Origin: Podocnemis expansa
Taxonomy: Eukaryota > Chordata > Testudines > Podocnemididae
Length of the DNA stretch: 64,000 bases
NCBI GenBank assembly: GCA_007922195.1
Contig: ML682013.1
Location: forward strand, 21,454,645 to 21,518,644
Direction: 5' to 3'
In this document: positions 35,660 to 48,111 of the stretch, in pieces
Layout: each line of letters opens with the position of its first letter
Numbering within the stretch: the stretch's first letter is position 1
Made by a program: the position numbers and the translations under genes
Notes under the pieces: model-generated
What the model saw: only the letters and a program-made list of their open reading frames with translations
The model's database searches: none
Told to the model about the DNA's origin: nothing

Positions 35660-36049
35660 AGCTGGTAACTAGGCAGGCAGGAAGACCTCCCCTGTCAATG
35701 TAGTAACATGTACATGGAGGGTTTAAGACTGTATAACTGTATCATTCGGGATGTAGATTTTTCACACCCAGGAGTGATATTCTTACACCAATACAGGTGT
35801 GGGGGTGACATCTTGCCTTAGACTCCTAAAACCCTTTGAAGCGTGGTGCTTTCGGCCACATTCCCTCTCCTCATCCCTCTCTCCTTATTAACTAGCTTGG
35901 ATGGCTTTTGTGGATTCAAGTCTTTTGTGCCTTACTGAAGTGCTTTTTATGCTGTCAGAGCCAACAAAGGGAAAGTGTTATATAGTGAGCCTGAGCCTCT
36001 AACTTGAGGCTGTGGATTCCAGTAGGCACCAAAGTACCTTAAGTTAAGC
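35660..36049. other. Intergenic sequence
   Basis: No gene or repeat end recognised. Confidence 0.5.
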
Positions 36050-36057
36050 ACTGCAGC

Positions 36058-36592
36058 CAGGGCTGGATTATCCTAGGGGCTGAAGCCCTGGATCCCAGTT
36101 GAAAGGGGGTCCTGGGCTCCAGCCCCTAGAACCTCTTCTATAATCTGGTGCCCCTTCCCTGCTCAGCACTGGCAGGGCTGGAGAGCCGTGACAGTATTTC
36201 TCTCCTGCTGGTGCAGGGGGATGGCAGGAGAGGGGCACCTGCCCTGCCCTGCCCTGCCCTGGCCTTGGGCCAGCTGGTCCAGCCCTGGGGGAGGGCCAGC
36301 ACCTCTTTGCTCCATCGGGGGGGGGGGGTGGAGCTGGCTGGTGCAGCCTCCACTCTGGTGCAACTTGCCAGGCTGCATCAAGGGACATCTCACCATGTAC
36401 CATCTTGCCCCCCTCCCTCTTGGGCAGACTGGCTGGAGCAGGGCTGGGGTGAGAGCACCCTCTGACTCCAGCCCCTCCCCCCAGCACTGGGAGACATGGG
36501 GGCGTGGACCCTGTGTTGGGGGGTGGGGCCCCAGGCAGGGGGCCCTGTGGTAGGGGGCAGCCCAGGGCCCCGGGCCAGTTAATCCGGCCCTG
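36058..36592. mobile_element. GC-rich hAT-type element, 535 bp
   Basis: Termini CAGGGCTGGATTATCCTAGG and GGCCAGTTAATCCGGCCCTG are inverted repeats. Flanking 8-mers ACTGCAGC (36050-36057) and AGTGCAAC (36593-36600) agree at 6 of 8 positions. The interior is GC-rich with a run of ten G at about 36318-36327 and a GCCCT repeat near 36240-36262. Overlapping ORFs on both strands are composition artefacts. Confidence 0.75.
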
Positions 36593-36847
36593 AGTGCAAC
36601 TGAGCTGAAGTCCTCATTGCAAATCAGGCCTTATGTCCCTTTGTCTGCTCTGACAGTATAAAGAGGGCGTCAGTCATTACAAATGGCTGCATAAAATGCT
36701 CCTTGTGCAAGGGACCTCCCCAGTCAGTTTAGCACTGTCAGTAAAGGGCTCCACATTAGTTCTGCTCCCAACCCCGTATACTAAGGCTAATCTCTGCTGC
36801 TTTGGGCCCATGGGAAGCAGAGTGCAAGTTAAAGCAGATATTTCCAG

Positions 36848-36966
36848 AGTGGCAGCCATGTTAGTCTGTTATACAGTAAAAACAAGAGTCTTGTGGCACC
36901 TTAAAGACTAACAGATTTCTTTGGGCATAAGCTTTCTGTGGGCTACAACTCACTTCATCAGATTTT
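36848..36966 (-). mobile_element. Penelope-like tail
   Basis: It reads ccagagtggcagccatgtta gtctgttatac, then gtcttgtggcaccttaaaga ctaacagatttctttgggca and ends 'cacttcatcagat', the complement of the Penelope family A tail. It is a 5'-truncated copy. Confidence 0.8.
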
Positions 36967-36992
36967 TTCAAAACAGATAGTTTATCCTGGAT

Positions 36993-37738
36993 GAGGGGTG
37001 TTGCTAGACTTAAAGATCAGGTGGGGCCCTGGCCTCCACCAACTGCCAGGGTCAGAGGCGTCGCTGCCCCGGCGAAGCACCCGGGACACAGGCCCAGACG
37101 ACGCCCCCTGGCTACAGGCCACACCCCCGGCCGGGGGTGGCACCAGGAGCGGCTGCGGACGTGGCCAGAAGCGGCCTCCATGGCTGCAGGTGGCTGAGGC
37201 CCAGATCCCTGCCTGGGGACAGGGCTGCTGCGGCTGCTGCAGCTGCGGGCAGCTGGGCCCCAGATCTCCGGCCAAATTGGGCTGGAGACCAGGAGACAGG
37301 GGGGCCCTGCCAGACCCAGGGCACTGGTGCCGGGATTCAGGGCACATGCCGCATCTGCCCGGCACCAGCGAAGCCCCTGGCCAGGGTCCCGATCCATTCT
37401 CCGTCCGCTGGTTCTCTGAGCCCTTCGTTAACCTCTGGTCCCGTTGCTGGCCCCTGTTGCCCCAAGCCGACCCCCCTCCCCTGTGCCCTTTCCCCGCCAG
37501 GCTGGCGTGCCTGCCTCCAGACTCCCCCCCAGCTCCATTACCTGGCCACTGGAGGAGAGCGCAGCCCTGGCAGAGGCTGAGGCATGCTCAGAGCAGGGTC
37601 AGTGCTGGCTGCCAGAGCATTCGCTGTGTGGGGGAGTGACGATGCACTCCCCCCACAGTTTAGCAATGCGCTGCTCAGGGGCTGGTCCTGAGTTTCAGGA
37701 GGGTGAGACGAGTGGAGCCCCAGCTAGCAACGCCTCTG
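36993..37738. mobile_element. hAT-type element (outer), 746 bp with a nested element
   Basis: Termini GAGGGGTGTTGCTAG and CTAGCAACGCCTCTG are inverted repeats. Flanking 8-mers TCCTGGAT (36985-36992) and CCCTGGAT (37739-37746) match at 7 of 8. The sequence is strongly GC-rich. It is interrupted at 37053-37379 by a second hAT element with its own target duplication. The long ORFs here (to 213 codons) span the boundary of the two elements and are not genes. Confidence 0.82.
37053..37379 (-). mobile_element. GC-rich non-autonomous hAT element, copy 2 (nested)
   Basis: It begins CAGAGGCGTCGCTGCCCCGG and ends CCGGCACCAGCGAAGCCCCTG-type sequence, the complement of the ends at 40474-40832. A perfect 8-bp target duplication GCCAGGGT flanks it (37045-37052 and 37380-37387). 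It is inserted in the outer element 36993-37738. Confidence 0.92.
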
Positions 37739-37746
37739 CCCTGGAT

Positions 37747-38488
37747 CCCTCCTGCTTGTAACAGAAGTATGTAATTAATAGTGATGTTTTTTTCTTTCTC
37801 TAGTTTTCTGACCCGTAAATACCTTCACAAGAGAAGATCCCTTCCCTCCTCCCCCATTCCCACTACAAAAGCCAACTGCTACCAACCAGAAGCTTCAAAG
37901 GCAAATGAGGCTTAAGGAACTGTTATAGGAGAAGAGATAAGAATTGTGTGACATGTTTCATCCCACATACACACTTATGGTGAGCTCCGTATATCATTCA
38001 TGTTCATCCTTGCAGTGTAACGGTATGGCCTAATGCAAAGACTGCCAGGTAAGGTGGTTTTGGAATGCTCATGGCATACTGAACATTACTGTTACGGCAG
38101 CACAGTTCCTGCAATGCCGTACATGTGTACGGCTATGAAAATGAAACTCTGTCAAGGTTTTGTTCCCAAATGTGTCTCACATGACTTGAACAGGTGCAGA
38201 CAAATATAAAGCTGTGCTTCTGCATCCAGCAGAGGTATGCATTGAAGACTGACTTAAGCATCCTAGTTCAAGCAGGAAGGAGCACACCCATTGCCAGACA
38301 TGGACAAACACCTGACCTCAGAGAGCGTTGAGGAAATTTGTTAAGAGAAAGAGTTCCCACGGTCTAAGGGCTCTGCCCTGGAATCTGGCTCCCAAGCAAC
38401 ATTAAGGACTGGCATCTACCGAGGGTTGGGGTGGGTGGGAGTTTGGCTGCAAGATATGTTAGCAGCCAGCCTGTGCAGTAAGCTGAAC
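37747..38488. other. Intergenic sequence
   Basis: Unique-looking sequence with no gene or repeat end recognised. Confidence 0.5.
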
Positions 38489-38491
38489 ATA

Positions 38492-38745
38492 GGGTATGTC
38501 TATACTAACTGCGGCAAAATTGCCGCTGTCAGTCTGATGTCCTGGGTGCAATTAGCACTGAGTATGTACTAGCTGCTTTCTGACAGAAATCAGTGCCGAA
38601 GTCCTGGCCCCCAAGGAGACGTAGGGGAAAGCCAACCGCAAAGCATTGGCAGTTGGCTTTCTCGAGTGCATCTCGGCAGCTTAGGAAGGCTTGCATAAAT
38701 ACTGGTCAACTGCTGCTGAAAAGTGCCCTCAGTGTAGACTAGGGC
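38492..38745. mobile_element. Short MITE with 'gtctacact' type ends
   Basis: A 254-bp element with imperfect terminal inverted repeats (GGGTATGTCTATACTAACTG; the complement of the right end reads GCCCTAGTCTACACTGAGG). It is flanked by ATA on both sides (38489-38491, 38746-38748). The internal 'tgctgctgaaaagtgccctc' is typical of small chelonian MITEs. The 'tgtctacact' core also forms the ends of the Harbinger element at 45638-50489, so it may be a deletion derivative in that superfamily. Confidence 0.7.
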
Positions 38746-38748
38746 ATA

Positions 38749-40465
38749 GAGTAGAACAGGGAGCTTAGTTTAGAATACAAGTTTTCTTTTATTTAATTGT
38801 GATTAACTCGTTGACTTGACAATCATTCGATTTTATACTATTCTGGCTGATAATCACTTAAACTCTTACTGTAGTTTGTTTTATTTGAAGCACTGCATGC
38901 AGACTGAGTGTGTGGAGAGACCTCAGTGGGAGTGACAAAGCTGGTGCAAATCAATTTCATTGATATACTGATGGACAAGTGTAAATGAACTTCCAGGATG
39001 CAATGGATAGTACTGAACCATGCAAGATGTTAGTTCCCAGGGCTGCATCTGGGACTGCGTGTATTTGCTGGGAGGAGTCTGTCCCAAGAGCAGCTAGAGA
39101 CCCAGAAATCAGGGATCACACAGCAAAGTAGAGTAAGTTGGGGCCCAGGAGTGGAGGATTGGTGTGACACAGCAGCACACCAGTTCACAGTGCAGGAGGG
39201 GAATGTCACAAGGGACACTGGAATGAAGACATACAGTAGGAGAAGCTGTGACTGACACCACCTTAGGTGACAGAAGGCATGGCACTTAGCATCCACCACC
39301 AGACCTCCCCATCCAAACACAGAAGAAACTTTGTTTCTCAGTTCTGGAACAACATCTAGATTCTGTGAGGCTCCTGATGCTGCAGAAATTGCCAACCATA
39401 GCCCAAAACTTCTTTTCAAAGAACAAATGAGTTGCACTAGAACTAGAGGTTCTAAGCACCTCTGAAAAACTGTGCTGTTGTTATCTAAGTGTCTATGTTA
39501 GTCTCCCACTTTTGACAACTTTGGCTAAAGAGGCTAGAAAAACATTACTAAACATGTCAGATTGCTGGGCATTGACATGAACTATTTTTATGCTATTTTA
39601 AAAAAGCAGTTTACTGTTCTACCACTGTGTAATAAGAATGTGATGTGCTCTGCATTAATAGAAGGCCATGTAGAAAATTTACTTTGATGCTCACTCTAGT
39701 AGATTATATATTTCAAATGCCAGCTATGATCTAAATATTTCTCAAATTGGCTGTGCCACTCTAACGCTGTTATTGAGGAGTTCAGAATGGGGACATGGCT
39801 TTTGTTGCATAATGACTGTTATGGGAACATAAACATACTTGCTCTTTGTGCAAAATGTGAAAATAATCAATAAAGAGGTTCATTTTAGAGGTTCAATTTC
39901 TGTAGCACAAGCCCAGCTTACAATGAGGCAGTCTGAGTCTACAGCCTTAGCTCATGGAACAATCTCCTTTAAGTCACATTAGTAAGGGCTGCAAATCGGG
40001 CTCCTGTTTTCCAAGCTTATGGTGAGTCTCATGATTAACTATTTCTGTCTCTGTATTTACTTTTGGTGATGTCACGAAGAAGTCCTCTCTGTTGTGAAAA
40101 GGACTTAACACTCAGAAGCTCAATACAGACCTGAACAAACCCCACACATCACCAAAGCTATAACTATTCTTTGAATTTATTGGTGCAAAATAGATGTTTC
40201 CAATATAGGCTTTTCTCATTCTGAACTGAACATTCATGGAGGATATCTCACATGTTGCAGTTTCAAAAATGATCGCTGCCAACATGTCCTCTCACTTTCC
40301 ATCAGGGTTTAGAGAAATCTAGCCTATGGAAATGGCAGAATAAATGTGGATGCCAAGTTTTCTAAGCAGAGATTCCAAGGTGTAACTCAGAATGTCATTT
40401 ATAAATGTAGTGAATTGAATGTATAGCAGGACCTGAATTAAACAAAAATGATGCAGCTCAGAATA
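38749..40465. other. Intergenic sequence
   Basis: No gene recognised. A 135-codon - strand frame at 39030-39437 has no familiar motif and no splice or start context that favours coding. Confidence 0.5.
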
Positions 40466-40473
40466 AACAAAGC

Positions 40474-40832
40474 CAGGGGTGTCACTGGCGCCGGGCACAC
40501 AGGGCCTATGCCCCAAATCCCGGCGCCAGTACCCTGGGTCTGGTGGGACCCACCTCTCCCGGTCTCCAGCCCAATTGGGCAGGAGATCCAGGGCCAAGCT
40601 GTTTGCAGCCACGGTGGCCGCTCTGGCCCCATCCCCGGCCGGGGATCTGGGCCCCAGCTGCCTGTGGCTGCAGCTGCTGCTCCTGGCCCCAGGCTCAGCC
40701 CCGGCCCCAGCCGGTGATCTAGGGCCACCGCGGCTGCTCCCAGCCCAGTCCCTGGCCAGGGGCGGGGCCTGCAGCCGGAGGCAGGGCCTGGGCCAGTGCC
40801 CCGGGTTCTTTCCCGGGGCAATGACGCTCCTG
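40474..40832 (+). mobile_element. GC-rich non-autonomous hAT element, copy 3
   Basis: A 359-bp element beginning CAGGGGTGTCACTGGCGCCG and ending GGGGCAATGACGCTCCTG, imperfect inverted repeats, with a perfect 8-bp target duplication AACAAAGC (40466-40473 and 40833-40840). It is the best preserved of three copies in the window and shows the CG sites lost in copy 1. Confidence 0.93.
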
Positions 40833-40840
40833 AACAAAGC

Positions 40841-41480
40841 CCCATGTGGAATTAGTAAGGCATAACTGTGTTGTGAGTACATTTTTATGATGGTCGTAGC
40901 CAGTGTCACATTGTTGACTAGGAATTTACTATGTGCCCCCAGTGCTGTTTGTTTGGGAGAACACTTTGATTAACTAACATGCTATTGTGCATGTGTGAAA
41001 AGGCACTTATTTCACACCTGTAGACAATAATATTGGACAGCTTACTGCTTAGTGATGTGGAGGATGAGAGAATTTGGAGTAAAAGAGAGAGAACTATTTC
41101 CATCATCCTTGGTGTGCTGCACTTAAGGTAAGAGTTGATTCAAGAATTCCACAGGAGTCAAGGCACAATAGGATTTCATAAAAGTGTACAGCTTAGCTGT
41201 TCCTGTATATTATGAAAGACTGCTTCTACCATTTGACTCACCCATGCTCCCTATTGTTTCTCCAGCTGTCTAATCCCCACATCAACCCTGTTAATTTTCC
41301 CACTCTCCTATTTGACATTTCAATCCATTTAGCCATTTGTGTTTCAGTTATTAATTTACTCATACTTCCACTGCTCAATCTTTCTATCTCAGTAATTTTC
41401 ACTCTGTTACCTTATTCCCATTTTAGCTCCCAACCTCTCTTGCAATGCCTGCTCATGCTGATTTTACATAATACAGTATA
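40841..41480. other. Intergenic sequence
   Basis: AT-rich, nothing recognised. Confidence 0.5.
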
Positions 41481-41489
41481 AGTAAAGGT

Positions 41490-44135
41490 GGTAGTGTTCA
41501 CAGAAAAAAAAGCCACTTTTCATAGACAAAAGCTGCAAATCTTGCAGGGTAGCACTACATTTCATAAACACATTTTTAATGACCTGACAAGGTAATGGAT
41601 TTCTATTCTTCCTCATGGCTGGACTCCACAAAAAAAGAGAAAATCCATCCACGACACACACTTTGCTATCCTACACAAGAAAAAAGACACCAAACTGTCT
41701 AAACTGCTAGCCACCACAAAGGACAACAACAGTGACACCTTCATCCCAGTCAACAACATTGTTAATCTTCCGAGCTACACACTCATTCCAGCAGAGGAAT
41801 CTGTGCCATCTTGGGGACTTTTCTCCTGCCCCACAATCCCCATACATAAGATAAAATTCTGCAGTGACCTGGGAGACTACTTTTGCCATCTAAGACTCAA
41901 AGAATATTTCCATCACACCAACCATCAAGGCAGTGACCTACGGATACCTTCCTCCCTACACTGCAAGAAGAAATATTGTCTAGTCCTCCTGACAGTCAGA
42001 ACTACAGACTAGACTCCTAGACTGATTGTTTCCGCCACCCTGCAAAGGCTGAAATCATGGTCAAGCAATATCCCTTACATCATAATCTCAACCATGCAGA
42101 ACACACCATCCACAGCCTTAGAAACAACTCTGACATTTTTATGGAAGCTGACAAAGGAGGTGCTGTCGTCATCATGAATAAATCAGATTATGGTCAGGAG
42201 GCTTATAAACAACTCTCCAACACAACGTTCTACAAACTGCTTTTCTTTGACCCCCACTGAGGAAATACCAAAAGGAACTACACCACCTACTCAAAAACTC
42301 CCCGAGGCAACACAGGCACTACAAAGGACAGATACACCACCAGAACCCCGACCAGGGATATTCTGTTTACTACCAAAAAATCCACAAAAAAAGGAAACCA
42401 TGGATGCCCCATCCTCTCAGGCATTGGGACTCTTACAGCAGACCTATCTGGATATGTGGGCTCCATCCTCAGACTCAATGCTATCAACAGTCCTAGCCAC
42501 CTTCAAGATACTATGGACTTTCTGAGGAAAATCCAACCTATTGGTGAGTTTCCAGAAAACAACATCCTGCCAACTATGGATGTAGAAGCTCTTTACACCA
42601 ACATCCCACACAAAGATGTCTTACAAGCTATTAGAAGAACCATCCCAGATGATGCCACACCACACCTTGTGGCCACACTTTGTGCTCACCCACAACCATT
42701 TCAGATTTGAGGATCAATTATACCTTCAAGTCAGCAGTACTGCTATGGGTACCCTTATGGCCCCACAATATGCCAACATTTTTATGGGTGACGTAGAACA
42801 ACATTTCCTCAAGTCTCACCCCAAAGCACCTCTCCTCTACTTAGACAACATTGATGACATCTTCATCATCTGGACCTATGGTAGGGGTGCCCTTGAAGAT
42901 TTCCACACAGATTTCAACAATTTCCACTCCACAATCCAATTGAGCCTGCAACACTCCACACAGGAGACCCACTTTCTGGACACTACAATATAAATTAGGG
43001 ATGGATGCATCAACACCACCCTGTACCAAAAACCTAACAATCAGTGTAGTTACCTACAGCCCTTGAACTTTCATCCAAAACACACCGCACAATCCATTGT
43101 CTATTTGCTCTGATCCCTCTGACAGAGACAGACATCTTCAGGAGCTCTATGAAGCATTCTTAAAACTACAGTACCCACCTGCAGAAGTAAGAAAACAGAT
43201 TGACAGAGCCAGATGGATACCCCAAAGTCAACTACTACAGCAGAAGCCCAAGAAAGAAAACAACAGAATGCCACTGGTCATCACATATGAGCCCCAAGTC
43301 AGACCTATACAGCAGATCATTAAGGACCTACAGGCTGTTCTAAAAGATGATCCCTCACGCTCTCAAGCCTTGGGAGACAAACCTCTCCTTGCCTACAGAC
43401 AGCCCCCTAATCTTAAACAGATATTCATCATAAACTACAGACCTAACAACAGAAACATTAAAGCAGGTGCATACCTCTGCAACAAACCACATTGCCAACT
43501 TTGCCCACATATCTGCACAAAAGACATCACCACAGGACCCTAATCAAACCAGCTACTCCACCAAGGACTCATTCACCTCCTCATCCACTAATGTGATTTA
43601 TGCCATCATGTGCCAGAAATGCCCCTCTGCCTTATATATTGGACAAATAGGACAATCTGTGTGCAAAAGAATAAATAGGCACAAAACTGCCATCAGAAAT
43701 CACAACACTCAAAAACCAGTTGCTGAGCACTCCAGTCTTCCTATTGATTGTTTGTTAACAACTGTGCACAACGAAGTCTGTAGGACATCAAGACTTCAAA
43801 GAGAAACAGCAGAATTGGAACTGATATGCAAATTTAAGTGTGTGAAAGTAGGATTAAATCATGACTATGGATTCTTCTCCCATTACAACAGGTGATTTCA
43901 ACCTCACCTTCCTCTTGTACTGTTTCCCAGTGTTTGAATCTTAACAACTGCTTGGATTTGCTGTTCCAGTATGACCTGATCCCATGACTTACACTTCCCT
44001 GCATTTATTTGCCTCCCATTCTGTATGTTCCCCCATCTTCAAAGCATCTGATGAAGTGGGATTTCCTCCCATGAAAGTTCATGTGATAAATAAATTTGTT
44101 AGTATTTAAGTGCCATAGGACTCCTTGCTTTTTTA
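41490..44135 (+). mobile_element. Penelope-like retroelement (family A), near full length, inactive
   Basis: Coding runs in + orientation through several frames. The N-terminal part is at 41600-42010 (NNIVNLPSYTLIPAEESVPS). Reverse-transcriptase motif A is at about 42575-42610 (MDVEALYTNIPHKD), motif B at 42740-42800 (GTLMAPQYANIFMGD) and motif C at 42840-42875 (YLDNIDDIFIIW, with an insertion before the two Asp). The C-terminal GIY-YIG endonuclease is at 43590-43690 (IYAIMCQKC..., LYIGQIG...R.NRHK), followed by ETAELELICKFK...GLNHDYGFFSHY. Stops or shifts near 42260, 42525, 42708, 42993 and 43543 inactivate it. The tail at 44040-44135 (gatgaagtgggatttcctcc ... gtgccataggactccttgc) recurs across the window. 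Confidence 0.88.
43467..43895 (+). pseudogene. GIY-YIG endonuclease end of the Penelope-like ORF
   Basis: 142 codons open. IYAIMCQKCPSALYIGQIGQ and SVCKRINRHKTAIRNH carry the GIY-YIG family pattern (Y.I.C..C...YIG.......R...H). The Cys pair before it belongs to the linker found in Penelope-like endonucleases. It overlaps the preceding frame (43097-43543), showing a frameshift between them. Function is inferred from the family only; this copy is presumably silent. Confidence 0.85.
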
Positions 44136-45029
44136 ATTACCTTTTAGTTTGTTGGCGTTCATAATGGGGCTTGCAGGCCTTTTTAAATTTTTTTAAATAT
44201 TTTGGCTTACTCATCCAGGAGAGAGAAGAAACAAGCGTGGATGGAGAAGGAAATGGGCACTGGTTTCCCAAGTGCAGCTCTTAAAATGTACATCCTTGTA
44301 CTGAGACTGATCATTTCCACGTCTGTCAGCAGTTTTTATACATATGAGAAATAAACAAACATGGCAGAACATTTAAATTTCACATTTTTGGTGGCAGTCA
44401 TATTAAGTGTGAATACTGTGATTTCAGTTACAGTAAGTGTGAAATCTGTGAGACTTCTGGAAAATAATATAACCCTAAGTGGAAAATAAATGAATACCCT
44501 TTGAAGGGGTTTACAGACCTGTCCAGGTATGAGGAAGGCCTACAATCCTTTGATTCTCCCTGTTGGATCAATAGGAATATGTAACTAAACTGAGAGAAGT
44601 GATGCAATGGGGAACAAATTCAATGGGAGTGCATAATACTTCCGGGTATTGAAAAAAGAGGAAAGGAATTAAGTTGCTAACAGAGTGGGAGAAAATTTGG
44701 GTGCAAACAGTAAAGGACCTTTGCTCTAGAAATCTCACAGTGGGTGGCCTTTGTTTTGTGCACTATTCTCACTTGGTCAGTGGCAGCAGCCTCTGAAATA
44801 TATGCTTATGAATACATGCTTTGTGGACTATAACATATGTATGCTAATGCAAGTGACCTGTGGTTGGACATAGGCATTGTGCAAAACATTAATTCTAGAA
44901 GACGGCATCAGTATAGATCAGATAACTGAAGGCAATTTATTAACAGTGTATCTGTTAGCAATGTGTCAAATGTGCCGTTGGGTGTTCCTCTTTTAGCACC
45001 TATTATGTTTTTGGTTAGGGTTCTCCTGG
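44136..45029. other. Intergenic sequence
   Basis: AT-rich sequence with no recognised gene or repeat end. Confidence 0.5.
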
Positions 45030-45034
45030 ATACT

Positions 45035-45182
45035 TGGTTTTGATGGCACTTAAAGACTAACAAATTTATTTATAAATGAATTATAAATTTATTGCATTAG
45101 AAATAAATTTGTCAGTCTTTATGTGCCATAGGACTCCTTGCTTGTTTTGCTGAACTAGACTAACATGGCTGCCCCTTTGTAA
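45035..45182. mobile_element. Inverted pair of Penelope-like tails
   Basis: A short - strand tail (ttgatggcacttaaagacta acaaatttattt) is followed by a + strand tail (aataaatttgtcagtcttta tgtgccataggactccttgc ... actaacatggctgcccc). It has the same layout as 7509-7688 and 22547-22625. Confidence 0.72.
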
Positions 45183-46261
45183 CTGGGTTTTAATGGAATG
45201 TGAGGAATTAAAACTGGCTTCACAAATCACTTTTTTTAATCTGGTGCAGTAAGCAGGGAATGAAAAACATCCTGCTGTCATCTCTGAGTGTTTCAGGAAA
45301 GTTGCAAATAAAGGAAATAAATCATTGGCTGGTTCACACTTCATCAACTGCCTAACAACCTGTAACCAGTTAATTATACACCTTTAATATGCACCTACAA
45401 GAAAATGAGTTAGAATTAAGTTTATCTAATGAGGAAAGGATGGTGATTATTGATGTCAATCAATTGAGATTAAACAGTTGTGCAGGACGGAATGTGGGGT
45501 ATCTCATAACAAATTAATGTTCACTAGCTTGTCGTAAGGGTATAGTACATGGACCACATGTGTTCTAATCTTCTGAAAAAGTGGCATCTGCCATCTACCT
45601 GCTGCCTTCAGGAACGGCACAGTTTCTCTTCCTAAGTCTTTGTCTACACTACAGATTTTTATCAATGCAAGTTACACCTGTGACCGTAAACTACTATAAT
45701 CGCATGGCTTGTGGATGTTCACACCACACTCTTTCTGTCAGTGTAGCACATCTGCAGTTGGTGCTCTAGCAGCAAAAGTGAGAGAAAGGCACTGTGAGTA
45801 GCTGTCCCATTATGAAACTTACCAATTTCTGCAACTAGGATCTGTGGGAAGGCACAGTGGCTTGCAGGGCCTCACGGATGCAGGCTCAATATCCTAGGAT
45901 TCATTTTTTTCTGTCCCATCATTTCATGGATTTCTGACTGCTTTATATGCCATTTTTCAATGGCCCTTACTTAATATGGATCCGCCATCTCTGCCAGACT
46001 GGATGGCTCCTGCAATGCTCTCTACTGTTGTGGTCAGTGTTATGCAGACAACGTGAATGATCATGTTTGTACAGCGTGTTAGTAATGTAGCTCATGAGCT
46101 CTGAATCTGAACACGAATCCATTGTGCCTGCCTTGCTGTGTGCCATGGAAAGAAAAAAGAATAGATTACTTTTGGCATTCACATAACAGCTTGCCATGGA
46201 GGACCATCATTAGTGGGCTCAGGAAAGAAGCACTGAATGGTGGGATTGCATCATGATGCAT

Positions 46262-47100
46262 GCATGGGAGGTTGAGCAGAAGCTGCAGAATATGAGGATG
46301 TGCAAATCCACCTTCCTAGAACTGTGTGTGGGGCTCGGTCCTGCACTGCACTGCCATTACATCAAAATGAAAGCTGTCATCTCAGTGGAGAAATTAATGA
46401 TAATTGCTGTGTGGTAGCTGGCAACTCCAGATTGCTACTAGTCAGTTGCAAATCTTCTGGAAACAGGAAGACCACGGTTGGGGGTGGGGTGTTAACACAA
46501 GTGTGGGTCATTAATTGCATCCTGCTACAAAGGGCTATGACTCCTTGAAATGGGCATGAAATATTGGATGGCTTTGTAGAAATGGGACTCCTTTAACTGC
46601 AGCGAGGTGATAGATGGCATGCATTTCCCAATTTTGGCCCCAAACCATCTTGCATAGAAGTACATCAATAGAGAGGGAAACTTGTCTTTTGTATTGTACT
46701 TGTGGATCACTCAGTTCGTTTTACTGATATCCACATGGGATGGTCAGGGAAGGTGCATGATGCTCACATCTTCAGGAATACTGGCCTGTATGGAAAGTTG
46801 CAAGCAGAGACTTTCTTTTCAGACCACAGGCTTCCAGTAGTAGATACTGAAATGCTCATAGTGATCCTAAGGAGACCCAGTGTACCCTTACTCCCATGGC
46901 TCATGAAATCTTCCATGGGAATCCTGGACTGCAGCAAGGAGTCCTCCAACAATAGGCTGAGCAGGTGCAGAGTGACCATTGAATGTGGTGTTGGTAGATT
47001 AAAAGCTTACTGATGCTGCCTGTATTGCAGGTTAGACGTAAATGAGGAATATTGCCAAGATCATAGCAGCATTCTATGTGCTGAATATTATTTGTGAGAC
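46262..47100 (+). pseudogene. Harbinger transposase (HARBI1-like, DDE_4 nuclease) remnant
   Basis: Recognisable pieces are FRMCKSTFLELCVGL-like sequence at about 46285-46330, FPNFGPKPSCIEVHQ at 46625-46670, then the best segment at 46690-47013: VDHSVRFTDIHMGWSGKVHD, AHIFRNTGLYGK, VPLLPWLMKSS and SRCRVTIECGVGRLKAY. These match the family pattern V(V/C)D...F.D...GW.G..HD...F..S.LY, YPL..WLM, R..VE.AFGRLK. Two catalytic Asp positions (VDH, HDA) are visible. Stop codons at 46549 and elsewhere kill it. Confidence 0.82.
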
Positions 47101-48111
47101 TGAAAGGTTTCCCCTAGCATGAAGTGTGGAGGTGGATTGGTTGGCACCTGATTTTGAGCAGCCAGCTACCGGGGTTCTTAGCGGGAGTACAATGAGGCTG
47201 GTATTCAAATCAGGGAGGCTTTGAGGAACCATTTTGTCAATGAGGACTAGTAATATGCCTTTCTATAAAGCATTCTACCATGCTTCATTAACTTGCCTCC
47301 TTAAATGATTGCGTATTTGCCATGATTTGTAGTATGCAAATGTGCCAAGTGTCACTGTGTATTAATTCCAGCAGCAACCCACTGTGTGTATAAGAAAAAT
47401 AATGATTGATTATTTTTCAGAGAGTATTTTTTTAATTAAATAGCAATAAACAACACACAGAAAACCCTGGGTTAAAACAGATAATACTGAAGGGCTCTGA
47501 TGGGGGCTCTCATAGCTGTGTATAATTCCAATTATTCTTTTGGAAGCTGTCTGAAGGGATGGAGGGAATGTGATACTATGAAGTGCTGGGAAGATGCAAG
47601 GAATATGCAGAATAACTTTGGGGTATGCATGTGGTTTTGTATCAGCTACAGGATGTGGGGGGGTGAACATGCATGTGATTTGTCTGCAGTGAAATTAGGG
47701 ACTTCAGCATTTACTTTGATCCTCCATCGCTTTTATCATCCACTCCTGGCCCACTAAAATTAACCCCTACCCATGTTTCTTCTGCTCCCCATTTATTTTC
47801 ATATTTTCTGAAACTGTCTCTCTCTATACTCTTCATTGTAGTTCCATAGCTTGAGAGGTTCGCAGCTTCTCCCATAACATGTTCTCCTTGCAGCTGGGTG
47901 TCATCGTTTTTATGGTGGAGAGGCACTCCACTGGTATGCAGGGGGCTCCAGTGACCTCCACATATACAGAAGCACAAGAAACAATAAACAGAAGCATTAT
48001 TATCAGTGCATTCCCAGCACTGACTCAGAACACCTCTTTCTCACTGTCTCCTGGCAAGCACACATCTTGGCGAATGCCCCAAACATGGTGAGTTCGGCCT
48101 GGTGGTGTGGG

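Noticed and set aside
36068..36553. Several overlapping frames of 105-139 codons on both strands
   Set aside because: All lie within the 535-bp GC-rich hAT element and have low-complexity Pro/Gly/Ala composition.
36998..37639. 213-codon frame, longest in the window
   Set aside because: It crosses the boundary between an outer hAT element and its nested insertion, so it cannot be an ancestral gene.
39030..39437. 135-codon - strand frame
   Set aside because: No recognisable domain, no splice or promoter context, ordinary composition; I cannot support a gene.
40319..40909. 196-codon - strand frame
   Set aside because: It runs from unique sequence through the entire hAT element 40474-40832 and both target duplications; no conserved domain.
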